Assembly: GCF_900142935.1 (NCBI RefSeq)
Contig: NZ_FSRS01000001.1
Location: 2,366,001-2,430,000 of the forward strand
Length of the DNA: 64,000 nt
Reading direction: 5' to 3'
DNA from: Rhodovulum sp. ES.010
Lineage (GTDB): Bacteria > Pseudomonadota > Alphaproteobacteria > Rhodobacterales > Rhodobacteraceae
Shown here: piece after piece, positions 27,640 to 34,789 of the stretch
How positions within the stretch are numbered: position 1 is the first letter of the stretch
Layout of the letters: each line of letters opens with the position of its first letter
Made by a program: the position numbers and the translations under genes
Notes under the pieces: model-generated
What the model saw: the letters and a program-made list of their open reading frames with translations, nothing else
The model's database searches: none
Told to the model about the DNA's origin: nothing

Positions 27640-28611
27640 TCACTCGACGTCGACGAACAGGCCCGCGGGCAAGGTCGTGGCCTGGCCCACCAGGTCCTCT
27701 CCGCCGAGTTCGGCCATCAGATTCAGGAACATGTCGGCGGCCTCGGGATCGACATTGCCCGCTTGCGGGATCCCGGCGCGCCAGGCGTCGCGCAGCCGCA
27801 CGAACTCGGCATCGGACTTGGCGTTCATGATCGGGCGGATCGCCTCCCATGCCGCGTCGCTTTCCAGCAGCAGCGCCTTGGCATCGCGCGAAGCGGCGTA
27901 AAGCGCCTTGCCGATCCCCGGGTGCGCGTCGAGGAAGCCGTCCTTCAGCACGTAGCTGAGAAGCGGGGTCTCGGGGTCGAGCCCCAGCGCCTCGGACGCC
28001 GTGCCGACCGAGATCAGCTCGCGCATGCCGGCCGCCTGCATCTTGGCGAGGAAGTGCCAGAAATTGATCGCCCCGTCGGTCTCGCCCGAAAGCCCGGCCT
28101 TGAAGATCAGCGGCGGCGCGCCGAAGACCTGCTCGGTGCGGGCCTGAAGGTCGATGCCGTATTCGCGGCTGGCATAGGCGCGCAGGATCAGCCAGCTCTT
28201 GTCGAGCGGGCCGCCGGCGATGCCGATCTTGCCGCCATCCAGATCAGTCAGGTCTTCCGCGTCGCTGTCCTCGGGCACGACCAGCCCGCCCACAGCGGTG
28301 GAATAGGGAATCGCCACGTAGTCCTTGCCGGCGGCCCGCTGACGGGCGACCCAGATCCAGTCGGCGACCGCCATGTCGGCCTCGCCGCCCTCCAGCGCCA
28401 CGCGGGTGCCGCCGTTGTCGGCATAGGGCTCCACCACGAGGTCGAACCCGTGGGCGATATCGAAGCCGTTTGCCTCGATGGTGGCGAGTTCCCAGTTCAC
28501 GGTGCCGATCTTGAGCACCGCGGCCCGGAGTTTCGGCACGTCCTCGGCAAGTGCCGGCACTACGGCAAGCGCGAGCGCGGCAGCGCAGAGAGCGGTGCGA
28601 ACGAGGGTCAT
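27640..28611 (-). CDS. Substrate-binding protein of NitT/TauT-type ABC importer
   Basis: 323 residues. A signal peptide (LCAAALALAVVPALAE) precedes a two-lobed NMT1/THI5-like binding protein (KIGTVNWELATIEANGFD near residue 34, then GGEADMAVADWIWVARQRAA near 92). The ligand is not deducible. Being inside the methanol-oxidation cluster, candidates are a lanthanide chelate, PQQ or a pathway compound, all inference. It opens the importer trio; a 147-residue secreted protein gene precedes it by 67 bases. Confidence 0.88.
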   Translation of the reverse strand: MTLVRTALCAAALALAVVPALAEDVPKLRAAVLKIGTVNWELATIEANGFDIAHGFDLVVEPYADNGGTRVALEGGEADMAVADWIWVARQRAAGKDYVAIPYSTAVGGLVVPEDSDAEDLTDLDGGKIGIAGGPLDKSWLILRAYASREYGIDLQARTEQVFGAPPLIFKAGLSGETDGAINFWHFLAKMQAAGMRELISVGTASEALGLDPETPLLSYVLKDGFLDAHPGIGKALYAASRDAKALLLESDAAWEAIRPIMNAKSDAEFVRLRDAWRAGIPQAGNVDPEAADMFLNLMAELGGEDLVGQATTLPAGLFVDVE

Positions 28612-28678
28612 GGCTGTGCCTCCTGCTGGTTTCGGGCCCGGCCCGGCCCGGAAGCTAGGCGCCGGGCGATATCTCCGG

Positions 28679-29122
28679 TCAACGGATTGCGAACTGGACG
28701 CGCTGGCTGTCCCCGGTGGAGCCGGGGATTTTCAACTCGACGGAGCCGGGCTTGATCGCGACGAAGGAAATCCGCGCCGCGCCGGCGGCGTCGAATTCCA
28801 GGCTGTCCACGGCCATCGGGCGGATCTCGATGTCGTTGATGACGATCTCGTTGATCCAGATGTTGCGGAAAAACCCGGGACCCGACAGCGCCAGCTCGGC
28901 CGAGCCGTCGGCGGTGATCTCCAGCTCGTAATAGGCGCCCGACTGCAGCTCGACGGGCTGGTCGCCCGAATGCAGCGGCTGGCCCGAGGCCAGCGTCAAT
29001 TCGATCGGCGCGCCGCGGTTGCAACTGGCCAGAAGCCCGGCGAAACCCAGTTCGTCGCAGAGCGGCGCGGCGGCGGCGGGGCCCGCCATCAGCGCCGCGG
29101 CAAGCGCCAGTGAACATCTCAT
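28679..29122 (-). CDS. Secreted beta-rich protein of the quinoprotein cluster
   Basis: 147 residues. A signal peptide (LALAAALMAGPAAAA) is followed by a short Cys-containing segment (CDELGFAGLLASC, probably one disulfide) and an all-beta domain of about 100 residues with alternating hydrophobics (FFRNIWINEIVINDIEIRP). The fold could be cupredoxin-like or jelly-roll, but no His/Cys/Met copper set is evident. It lies between the beta-propeller and the importer genes. No named family; function unknown. Confidence 0.7.
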   Translation of the reverse strand: MRCSLALAAALMAGPAAAAPLCDELGFAGLLASCNRGAPIELTLASGQPLHSGDQPVELQSGAYYELEITADGSAELALSGPGFFRNIWINEIVINDIEIRPMAVDSLEFDAAGAARISFVAIKPGSVELKIPGSTGDSQRVQFAIR

Positions 29123-29159
29123 TCCGTTTCCTCCCTCGGTATCCGTTTTTCCTGCCGTC

Positions 29160-30140
29160 TCACTCCGGCGCCACGACCACGCCCCAGGGCTGCTGGCCGA
29201 CCTGGACCGAGCGGATCGCCTTGCGGGCTTCGACGTCGATCACCGTGATGTCGTTGGAATTGCCGTTCGTCGTCAGCAGGTATTTCTCGTCAGGCGTGAA
29301 CGCGAGTTGCCAGACCCGCTGGCCGACCATGATGTAGTCGACGACCTCGTGGCTTTCCTGGTCGATCACCGCCACCCGGTTGGCCGGCCCCAGCGCCACG
29401 AAGAGCCACTTGCCGTCCGAGGTCGCCTTGGCGCCCACCGGCTGCAGCCATTCCGGCAGCACGCCCGGCACCTCGAACTCGATCTTGTAGGACAGGCTCG
29501 GCGTGCCGTCCCCGGCGATGTCGATCACGCTGACCGTTCCGCCGATCTCGGCGGTCACGAAAAGCTTCTCGCCATCGGCCGTGTATTGCGCGTAGCGGGG
29601 GCGCTGGTCGACGAGGATATTGTGCTTGATCTCGAAATCCTCGGTCGAGATGAAATGCGCCATGTTCGTGGTCTCGGAGGTGTTGATGACCACCGAGGCG
29701 TCGGGGCTGATCGCCATCCCCTCGGGCTCCACCCCCACCGGCACCTCGGCCAGCACCTGGCGGGTTTCGGTATCGACCACCGTCACCAGGTTGTCGTCCT
29801 CGTTGGCGATGTAGAGCGGGTTGCCCGAATGATCGAGCACGAAGAGTTCCGGGTCGGGCCCCGAGGGCAGGGTGTAGAGTTCCTCGTAGGTCTCGGCGTC
29901 GAAGACCCGCACCGTGTCGTCGTCCGAGGCGCAGACATAGACCAGCGCGCCGTCCGGGCTCATGGTGATGCCGCGGGGACGGTTGCCGGCCGGAAACTCG
30001 TGGATCACCTCCCAGGTATCGCTGTCGATCACCGTGACCGTGTTGCCCTTCTCGTTGGACACGAAGACCTTGTTGGCCAGCGCGGGCGAGGCGAGAAGCG
30101 TGGTGGCCAGAAGAGCGATGCGCAGCATCTTGGACCTCAT
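29160..30140 (-). CDS. PQQ-associated YVTN beta-propeller protein
   Basis: 326 residues. Signal peptide (MLRIALLATTLLASPALA), then about seven repeats of the YVTN type: VFVSNEKGNTVTVIDSDTW, YVCASDDDTVRVFD, YIANEDDNLVTVVD, FVTAEIGGTVSVIDI, FVALGPANRVAVID, TNGNSNDITVIDV. It fits the beta-propeller family associated with PQQ-dependent catabolism. Likely a periplasmic partner of the PQQ-associated ABC system. Its ATG overlaps the stop of the upstream binding-protein gene by 4 bases, which fixed the start. Confidence 0.9.
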   Translation of the reverse strand: MRSKMLRIALLATTLLASPALANKVFVSNEKGNTVTVIDSDTWEVIHEFPAGNRPRGITMSPDGALVYVCASDDDTVRVFDAETYEELYTLPSGPDPELFVLDHSGNPLYIANEDDNLVTVVDTETRQVLAEVPVGVEPEGMAISPDASVVINTSETTNMAHFISTEDFEIKHNILVDQRPRYAQYTADGEKLFVTAEIGGTVSVIDIAGDGTPSLSYKIEFEVPGVLPEWLQPVGAKATSDGKWLFVALGPANRVAVIDQESHEVVDYIMVGQRVWQLAFTPDEKYLLTTNGNSNDITVIDVEARKAIRSVQVGQQPWGVVVAPE

Positions 30141-31324
30141 TCGAAAGCGTTGCAGTCGGACTCGGGCGCGTCGAGGCCCATCGTGTCGAGCGGCGAGCGC
30201 TGGTGCAGAAAGCCGTCCTGGGGAGAGACGCTTACGTTGATCCGGCCGTCGTAAAGCAGCACCGGCTGACGCAACTGGCCGTTCCAGGGGCGGAACGTCA
30301 CCGGCACGCCCTTGAACGCCGCGAGTTCGAATTCCTCGCCCAGCACGTACTCCCTGATGGTCGCGGGGTCGGCCGACCCGGTGCGCGTCACCGCCTCGCC
30401 GATGACGCGCAGCGCAAGCCAGACCTGGTAGTCCTCGGGGCGGACATAGCGGCCCGTCAGCGCCTCGAAGCGGGTCTGGAACTGCGTCGCGCCCCAGGCC
30501 TCCAGCGTGGGATTGAAGGTGTTGGGGCGCAGCCCGGCCGAGCCCAGCACCGGGCGCGGTTCCCACAGGTGGAACGGCAGATAGGGCACGAAGACGTCGG
30601 AGGCGTCCGCGGCGATCACCACGTCGTGGTCGCGCGCATCCTGGGTGAAGACCGGCAATTGCCGCTGCACCAGGACATGGCCGGTATCGGTGCGGCGCGA
30701 GCCGCCGGTATCCTCGAACTCGCGTTCCTCGACGATCCGTGCGCCGAATTTCCGGGCCGCGGCGCGGTAGGCGTCGGCCAGCGCGCGGTCGGGCGGGTTC
30801 GACCCGTGGATCAGGAACCAGCGGTCCCAATTCTTCCAGATCGCGAACTGCGCCACCGCATCGGCCATCATCGCGTTGCTGGGCACCACATGCAGCAGGT
30901 TCGCCCGGCACGCCGCGTCGCGGAGCGCCGTTTCCTGCGCCGCTGCATTCAGCACCAGCACATCGGACCCGGCGCGGTCGGCCAGCCGGACCACGTCTTC
31001 GCCCCGGCCCAGAACGACGACCAGACCGAGACCGTCGGCAAGCATCTCGTCGAGCGCCGCATCGGCCGCCTCGGGCGGGGCCAGCGCCGTTTCAATGGCG
31101 TATGTGTGGCCGAGGAACCGCCCCGTGCTGGCGTTGTCCTCCTCGCCGAGCGCCGCCCCCGCGAAGCCGAGATCGTCGGGCACGATGTCGAACCGCGAAA
31201 TCGGCGCGAGGCGGGGATAATCGATGCGGAGCACGCCGGCGCGCACCTCGACTGCCCATGCCGCGCCGGCACCGCTGGTCAAAGCCATCAGGCCCGCCAG
31301 AAGCAGGCCGTACACCCTTGGCAT
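30137..31324 (-). CDS. Substrate-binding protein of the PQQ-associated ABC system
   Basis: 395 residues, type I periplasmic binding fold like branched-chain amino-acid receptors. A signal peptide (LLLAGLMALTSGAGAAWA) leads the protein, with family segments such as FLIHGSNPPDRALADAYRAA near residue 168 and NTFNPTLEAWGATQF near 270. It fits the binding protein of PQQ-dependent alcohol dehydrogenase ABC systems; the Methylobacterium lanthanide-uptake protein LutA is, as I recall, of this group. GGGAGG is 6 bases before the ATG. First gene of the minus-strand operon running to 24745. Confidence 0.88.
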   Translation of the reverse strand: MPRVYGLLLAGLMALTSGAGAAWAVEVRAGVLRIDYPRLAPISRFDIVPDDLGFAGAALGEEDNASTGRFLGHTYAIETALAPPEAADAALDEMLADGLGLVVVLGRGEDVVRLADRAGSDVLVLNAAAQETALRDAACRANLLHVVPSNAMMADAVAQFAIWKNWDRWFLIHGSNPPDRALADAYRAAARKFGARIVEEREFEDTGGSRRTDTGHVLVQRQLPVFTQDARDHDVVIAADASDVFVPYLPFHLWEPRPVLGSAGLRPNTFNPTLEAWGATQFQTRFEALTGRYVRPEDYQVWLALRVIGEAVTRTGSADPATIREYVLGEEFELAAFKGVPVTFRPWNGQLRQPVLLYDGRINVSVSPQDGFLHQRSPLDTMGLDAPESDCNAFE

Positions 31325-31410
31325 GCCAATCCTCCCCTGCGCCTCTTTCCGGGCGCCGGATCGATCCTGCCAGAACGCGGGCGCGAGGGGAAACATATAC
31401 TTAAGGCGCA

Positions 31411-31438
31411 TTGCGCAAAGCCGGGGCCGTACTAGGCT
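31411..31438 (+). promoter_or_regulatory. Candidate promoter giving a nearly leaderless transcript
   Basis: TTGCGC at 31411-31416, a 16-base spacer, and TAGGCT at 31433-31438. Transcription would begin at or just before the ATG at 31445, and no good ribosome site precedes that ATG. The call rests on hexamer resemblance and spacing only. Confidence 0.35.
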
Positions 31439-31444
31439 TGGACG

Positions 31445-31963
31445 ATGTTGACGCATGTCCTGACCCGTTGCGCGGCGCTGGTCCTTGCGGGGATCATCGC
31501 TGGGCCGCTGGCGGCCCAACCGGCACTGGAGCCCGGGGCAGAGGTGGCCTTCCTGGGCCTGACCTTCATCGACACCTCCACCGAAGGCGCCTATTTCGGC
31601 GCGCGCGAGGACGAGCAGGCGCGCATCGGGCTGCTGGAGCGCGAAGTGCGCACGCGGTTCGAGGCCGAAGGCTTCGACCTGGTCGACCTCGCCCCGATCG
31701 CCGAGGAACTCGACCGCATCGTGAACCCGGCGGAGTGCTATGGCTGCGACGTGCGCATGGCGCAGAAGCTCGGCGCCGATTACGTTCTGGTCGGCGAAGT
31801 GCAGAAGGTGTCGAACCTGATCCTGTCGATGAACCTCGTGATGCGCGAGACGGACGAGGGCGCGATGGTGCGCGGCCTGTCAGTCGATATCCGCTCGAAC
31901 AGCGACGAGTCCTGGTTGCGGGGCATGCGCTACATCCTGAAAAACCATTTCTTCAAGGAGTGA
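31445..31963 (+). CDS. DUF3280-type secreted protein
   Basis: 172 residues. A signal peptide (LVLAGIIAGPLAAQ) is followed by a domain of the DUF3280/DUF2380 kind with VAFLGLTFIDTSTEG near residue 37, a CYGCD pair near 99, and GADYVLVGEVQKVSNLIL near 110. Such proteins recur in PQQ-dehydrogenase gene clusters; their task is unknown. Divergent from the PQQ-associated binding-protein gene, and 5 bases before the SoxYZ-like carrier gene. Confidence 0.78.
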   Translation: MLTHVLTRCAALVLAGIIAGPLAAQPALEPGAEVAFLGLTFIDTSTEGAYFGAREDEQARIGLLEREVRTRFEAEGFDLVDLAPIAEELDRIVNPAECYGCDVRMAQKLGADYVLVGEVQKVSNLILSMNLVMRETDEGAMVRGLSVDIRSNSDESWLRGMRYILKNHFFKE

Positions 31964-31968
31964 GGACA

Positions 31969-32796
31969 ATGTCCCCTGCCCGTCTGCCGACAGCCGCCGC
32001 GTTGTGCCTGTCGGTCGTGATGCTCGCGGCGCCGGTTACGGCCGCCACCGCATGGGAGGATATCCGCGCAAGCCTTTACGGAGACCGGCCGATCACGGAG
32101 GCCGGCACGCATATCGCGGTCGAAAGCCCCTATCGGACCGGCAATGACGCCCGCACGCCCATCGGCATCCGTGTGACGGGGCCGAATGGCCGGCTGGTCG
32201 ACCGGGTCAGCGTGATCCTCGACGAGAACCCGATGCCGGTCTCGGCGGTGCTCGACCTCGCCCGGCCAATGCCCTCGGTGTTCTTCGAGGTCACGCTGCG
32301 CTTCAACGGCCCGACGCCGCTGCACGTGGTGGCCGAAACCGCGGACGGACAACTTTACGTGACCGAGGCCTTCGTGAAGACCTCGGGCCAGGGAGCCTGC
32401 GCCGCCCCGCCGGGCACCGACCCCGACGCCGCCCTGGCAAGCCTCGGCGAGATGACCATCGAGATGCAGGCGCCGGCGTCGTCGGGGGATGCGGCGGCAC
32501 GGCTGGGGGCGCTCGCGGGGCGGGAAGCCCGGGTCGACGTGAATATCAGCCATCCCAGCCATTCCGGCCTGCAGATGGACCAGATCTCGCTGTTGTTCAT
32601 CCCGATGCGCTATGTCGAAACCCTCGACATCGACCTCGACGGCCAGCCCTATGCGCAGGTGACGGGCAGCATCTCTCTGAGCGAGAATCCGCGGATCGGC
32701 CTGTCGGCGCCCGGCGCGACGCGGTCGGTGGGGGTGACCATGACCGATACCGACGGCACCGTGACCCGGGCCGAACGCAGCTTGCCGGGTTACTGA
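31969..32796 (+). CDS. Quinoprotein-associated SoxYZ-like carrier (copy 1)
   Basis: 275 residues. Signal peptide, an N-terminal SoxY-like half (AWEDIRASLYGDRPI, then RVSVILDENPMPVSAVLDL) and a C-terminal SoxZ-like half (NISHPSHSGLQMDQISLLFIP near residue 192) in one chain. The single mature Cys144 (SGQGACAAPPG) sits at the junction, where SoxY carries its sulfur-binding Cys arm. There are no Sox oxidation genes nearby. It belongs to the fused carrier group tied to quinoprotein dehydrogenases. Its end overlaps the convergent CXXCW gene by 7 bases. Confidence 0.88.
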   Translation: MSPARLPTAAALCLSVVMLAAPVTAATAWEDIRASLYGDRPITEAGTHIAVESPYRTGNDARTPIGIRVTGPNGRLVDRVSVILDENPMPVSAVLDLARPMPSVFFEVTLRFNGPTPLHVVAETADGQLYVTEAFVKTSGQGACAAPPGTDPDAALASLGEMTIEMQAPASSGDAAARLGALAGREARVDVNISHPSHSGLQMDQISLLFIPMRYVETLDIDLDGQPYAQVTGSISLSENPRIGLSAPGATRSVGVTMTDTDGTVTRAERSLPGY

Positions 32797-33344
32797 GCGC
32801 CGGGTTCGTCCGGTTCGGCCTCCAGCCGCTCGACGGGGTAGTCGAAGAAGGTCCAGCCGTCGGTGCCCTCGGGGAACCAGTAGACTCCGGTGTAGCCGTC
32901 CTCGAGCGCGCGCTTGGCGGCGTTCCAGCTCATCCAGCAGTCGTCGAGGCAGAAGAACAGGACCGGATGCGCGGTGTCGCCGCCGGTCGCCTTGTCCAGT
33001 CCCGCGCGGAAATAGGCATGGGTCACTTCGGCGATGGCGCCGTAGCCCACGTTCGGCAGCCAGATCGCCCCCGGAATGGAATAGCGCGGCTTGTCGCGCC
33101 AGATCGTGCCTTCGGGCAGGTTGGCGGGCCGGGGGGCGCGCGGGTTCACGTCGATGAAGGCCACATCGCCGGTTTCCCAGAGCGCGTGCGCCTCTTCCGG
33201 CCCCACCACGGTGCCGCCCGCAAGCGTCTCGGGCACCGGGCTTCGGTAGTCCTCCATCCGATAGCCCTCCGGCTCGGCCACCTGGGCGGCGGCAGGCTGC
33301 GCCAGGGCGAGGAGCAGCGCGAGGCCCGCGCTCCGGGCCGTCAT
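32790..33344 (-). CDS. PQQ-associated CXXCW-motif rhodanese-like protein
   Basis: 184 residues. Signal peptide (LALLLALAQPAAAQ), then a rhodanese-like fold with FIDVNPRAPRP near residue 63 and the active-site-like loop FFCLDDCWMSWNAAKRAL near 130. The spacing seen is C-x3-C-W, in the place that gives the family its CXXCW name. Likely a periplasmic thiol/persulfide protein partnering the SoxYZ-like carriers; this is inference. The ATG overlaps the stop of the MoxJ-like gene (ATGA). Confidence 0.88.
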   Translation of the reverse strand: MTARSAGLALLLALAQPAAAQVAEPEGYRMEDYRSPVPETLAGGTVVGPEEAHALWETGDVAFIDVNPRAPRPANLPEGTIWRDKPRYSIPGAIWLPNVGYGAIAEVTHAYFRAGLDKATGGDTAHPVLFFCLDDCWMSWNAAKRALEDGYTGVYWFPEGTDGWTFFDYPVERLEAEPDEPGAQ

Positions 33345-34213
33345 TGCCCGCTGTCGAGCACCGACGTCCCGAAATCTTCCAGAAGCGGCACGCCCGCCTC
33401 GCGCAGGATCGCGTTGATCTCGTCCTGGTTGCGTCGGATCAGCGAGTTGAGTTGGCGTTGCCAGACCTTCTCGCCCTGCCGGACGCCCATCGTGATGCGG
33501 TAGAACAGCCGCGGCGGCAATTCCTCGTGGATCAGCGGAATGACCTTGAACTCGGGGTAGCCCTCCTTGACCAGCGGCCCGCCGATCGGCCCCCAGAGCA
33601 GCGCACCGTCGATCTCGCCGGCCTTGAGGGACGCCAGCATGTCGGGACCGGGCGACTCGTAACGCCGGTCGACCATCAGGTGGTAGGGGCGCGCCTTCGC
33701 GACCAGCCCATGGCGGGCAATATGCGTCGCCGGCGGGCTGCCCGCGACGACACCGAGCGAACTGCCCTGGAGCGCCGGGTCGGACAGCGCCTCGACCCCG
33801 GCCAGCGGCCCGTCCTTCGGCACCACCAGCACATAGGCCGAGGTGAAATAGTGGTTGGTGTTCAGCACCAGCTCGTGGCCCTGGGCATAGCCCATCACCA
33901 CGTCGCAGCGATTGGCGCGCAGGGTGTTGCGGATGAAGCCGGTCGCCATCGGATACCAGGTGTAGTCGACCGGAAGCTCCAGTTTGGCAGCGAAGAGTTC
34001 GGCCAGCCGGTTCTCGTAGCCGGTGCCGTCCTCGCTGGACATCGGATAGTTCGCGGGATCGGCGCAAACCCGGAACGCGGTCTGCGAGACCAGGTCCGAG
34101 GTTTGCGCCAGCCCGACACCCGCCTGGGAGGTCAGCAGGGCCGCGCCGATCGTCGCCGCGACGAGGCGTTTAGCCCCCCGCCATGCATGCATCTTCGAAC
34201 TCGCGAATGGCAT
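33341..34213 (-). CDS. xoxJ: Quinoprotein-associated periplasmic binding protein (MoxJ/XoxJ type)
   Basis: About 290 residues. Signal peptide (LVAATIGAALLTSQAGVGLA), then a type II periplasmic binding fold with FRVCADPANYPMSSEDGTGYE near residue 47, split here at the Pro: FRVCADPANYP then MSSEDGTGYENRL. XoxJ is thought to assist activation of XoxF. Start taken at MPFASSK because AAGGAAG lies upstream; MHAWRG at 34192 is an alternative. Either start overlaps the cytochrome gene. Confidence 0.87.
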   Translation of the reverse strand: MPFASSKMHAWRGAKRLVAATIGAALLTSQAGVGLAQTSDLVSQTAFRVCADPANYPMSSEDGTGYENRLAELFAAKLELPVDYTWYPMATGFIRNTLRANRCDVVMGYAQGHELVLNTNHYFTSAYVLVVPKDGPLAGVEALSDPALQGSSLGVVAGSPPATHIARHGLVAKARPYHLMVDRRYESPGPDMLASLKAGEIDGALLWGPIGGPLVKEGYPEFKVIPLIHEELPPRLFYRITMGVRQGEKVWQRQLNSLIRRNQDEINAILREAGVPLLEDFGTSVLDSGQ

Positions 34214-34700
34214 CGGCCTTGGCTTCCTTCTGGGCCGGGCGGCCGCGGGGCAACGCACCATCGCCGCGGGCCTCGAGATAGACATAGATGTCGTCGATGT
34301 AGCACATCACGTTCTTGTTCGTCCCGAAGGACGGCATCACGTTCTGATGCGAGGCGTCGACATTCTCGATGCCGTTGGAAACCGTGTAGACGAAATCGTA
34401 GTAGTCCATGCGCACGACCGCGTCCTTCAGCGGCGGCGCATAGGTCGACCCCATGCCGTCGGGCCCGTGACACACGTGGCATTCCGCGTGGTAGCGACGA
34501 AAACCGGAAAAGGTCAGCCAGTCGACGGTCCCGTCCTCGGCAATGAAATAGGTCGGCACGCCGTCGTCGTTGTAGTAGCGCCCTTCCTCCTTGTAGGCGG
34601 CCGGGCCGTCACCCGCGATTTCGCGGTTCTCCGTCGCGCCGCCGGCGCCGGCGACACCCGCGACCGCGCTGAAGACCAGCACGCGTGCAATACTCTTCAT
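34170..34700 (-). CDS. xoxG: Cytochrome cL, electron acceptor of methanol dehydrogenase
   Basis: 176 residues. Signal peptide (MKSIARVLVFSAVAGVAGAG), heme-binding CHVCH near residue 73, and candidate axial Met in NVMPSFG near 121. The surrounding GFRRYHAECHVCHGPDGMGS segment matches MoxG/XoxG cytochromes that take electrons from XoxF. GGAGG lies 6 bases before the ATG. Follows xoxF after a strong stem-loop. Confidence 0.92.
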   Translation of the reverse strand: MKSIARVLVFSAVAGVAGAGGATENREIAGDGPAAYKEEGRYYNDDGVPTYFIAEDGTVDWLTFSGFRRYHAECHVCHGPDGMGSTYAPPLKDAVVRMDYYDFVYTVSNGIENVDASHQNVMPSFGTNKNVMCYIDDIYVYLEARGDGALPRGRPAQKEAKADAIREFEDACMAGG

Positions 34701-34738
34701 GGTTCCTCCCTGGACATCGTATCGGTCCCTTCTTGGGA

Positions 34739-34768
34739 ATTGGCACGGGCCCTCGGACCCGTGCCAAT
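34739..34768. terminator. Stem-loop between xoxF and xoxG
   Basis: A perfect 11-base inverted repeat (ATTGGCACGGG, 34739-34749, and CCCGTGCCAAT, 34758-34768) with an 8-base loop lies between the xoxF stop and the xoxG start. There is no clear U tract, so it may stabilise xoxF mRNA or reduce read-through to the cytochrome rather than end transcription. Confidence 0.6.
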
Positions 34769-34789
34769 CCTTTCGCATATGCGCGCCGA

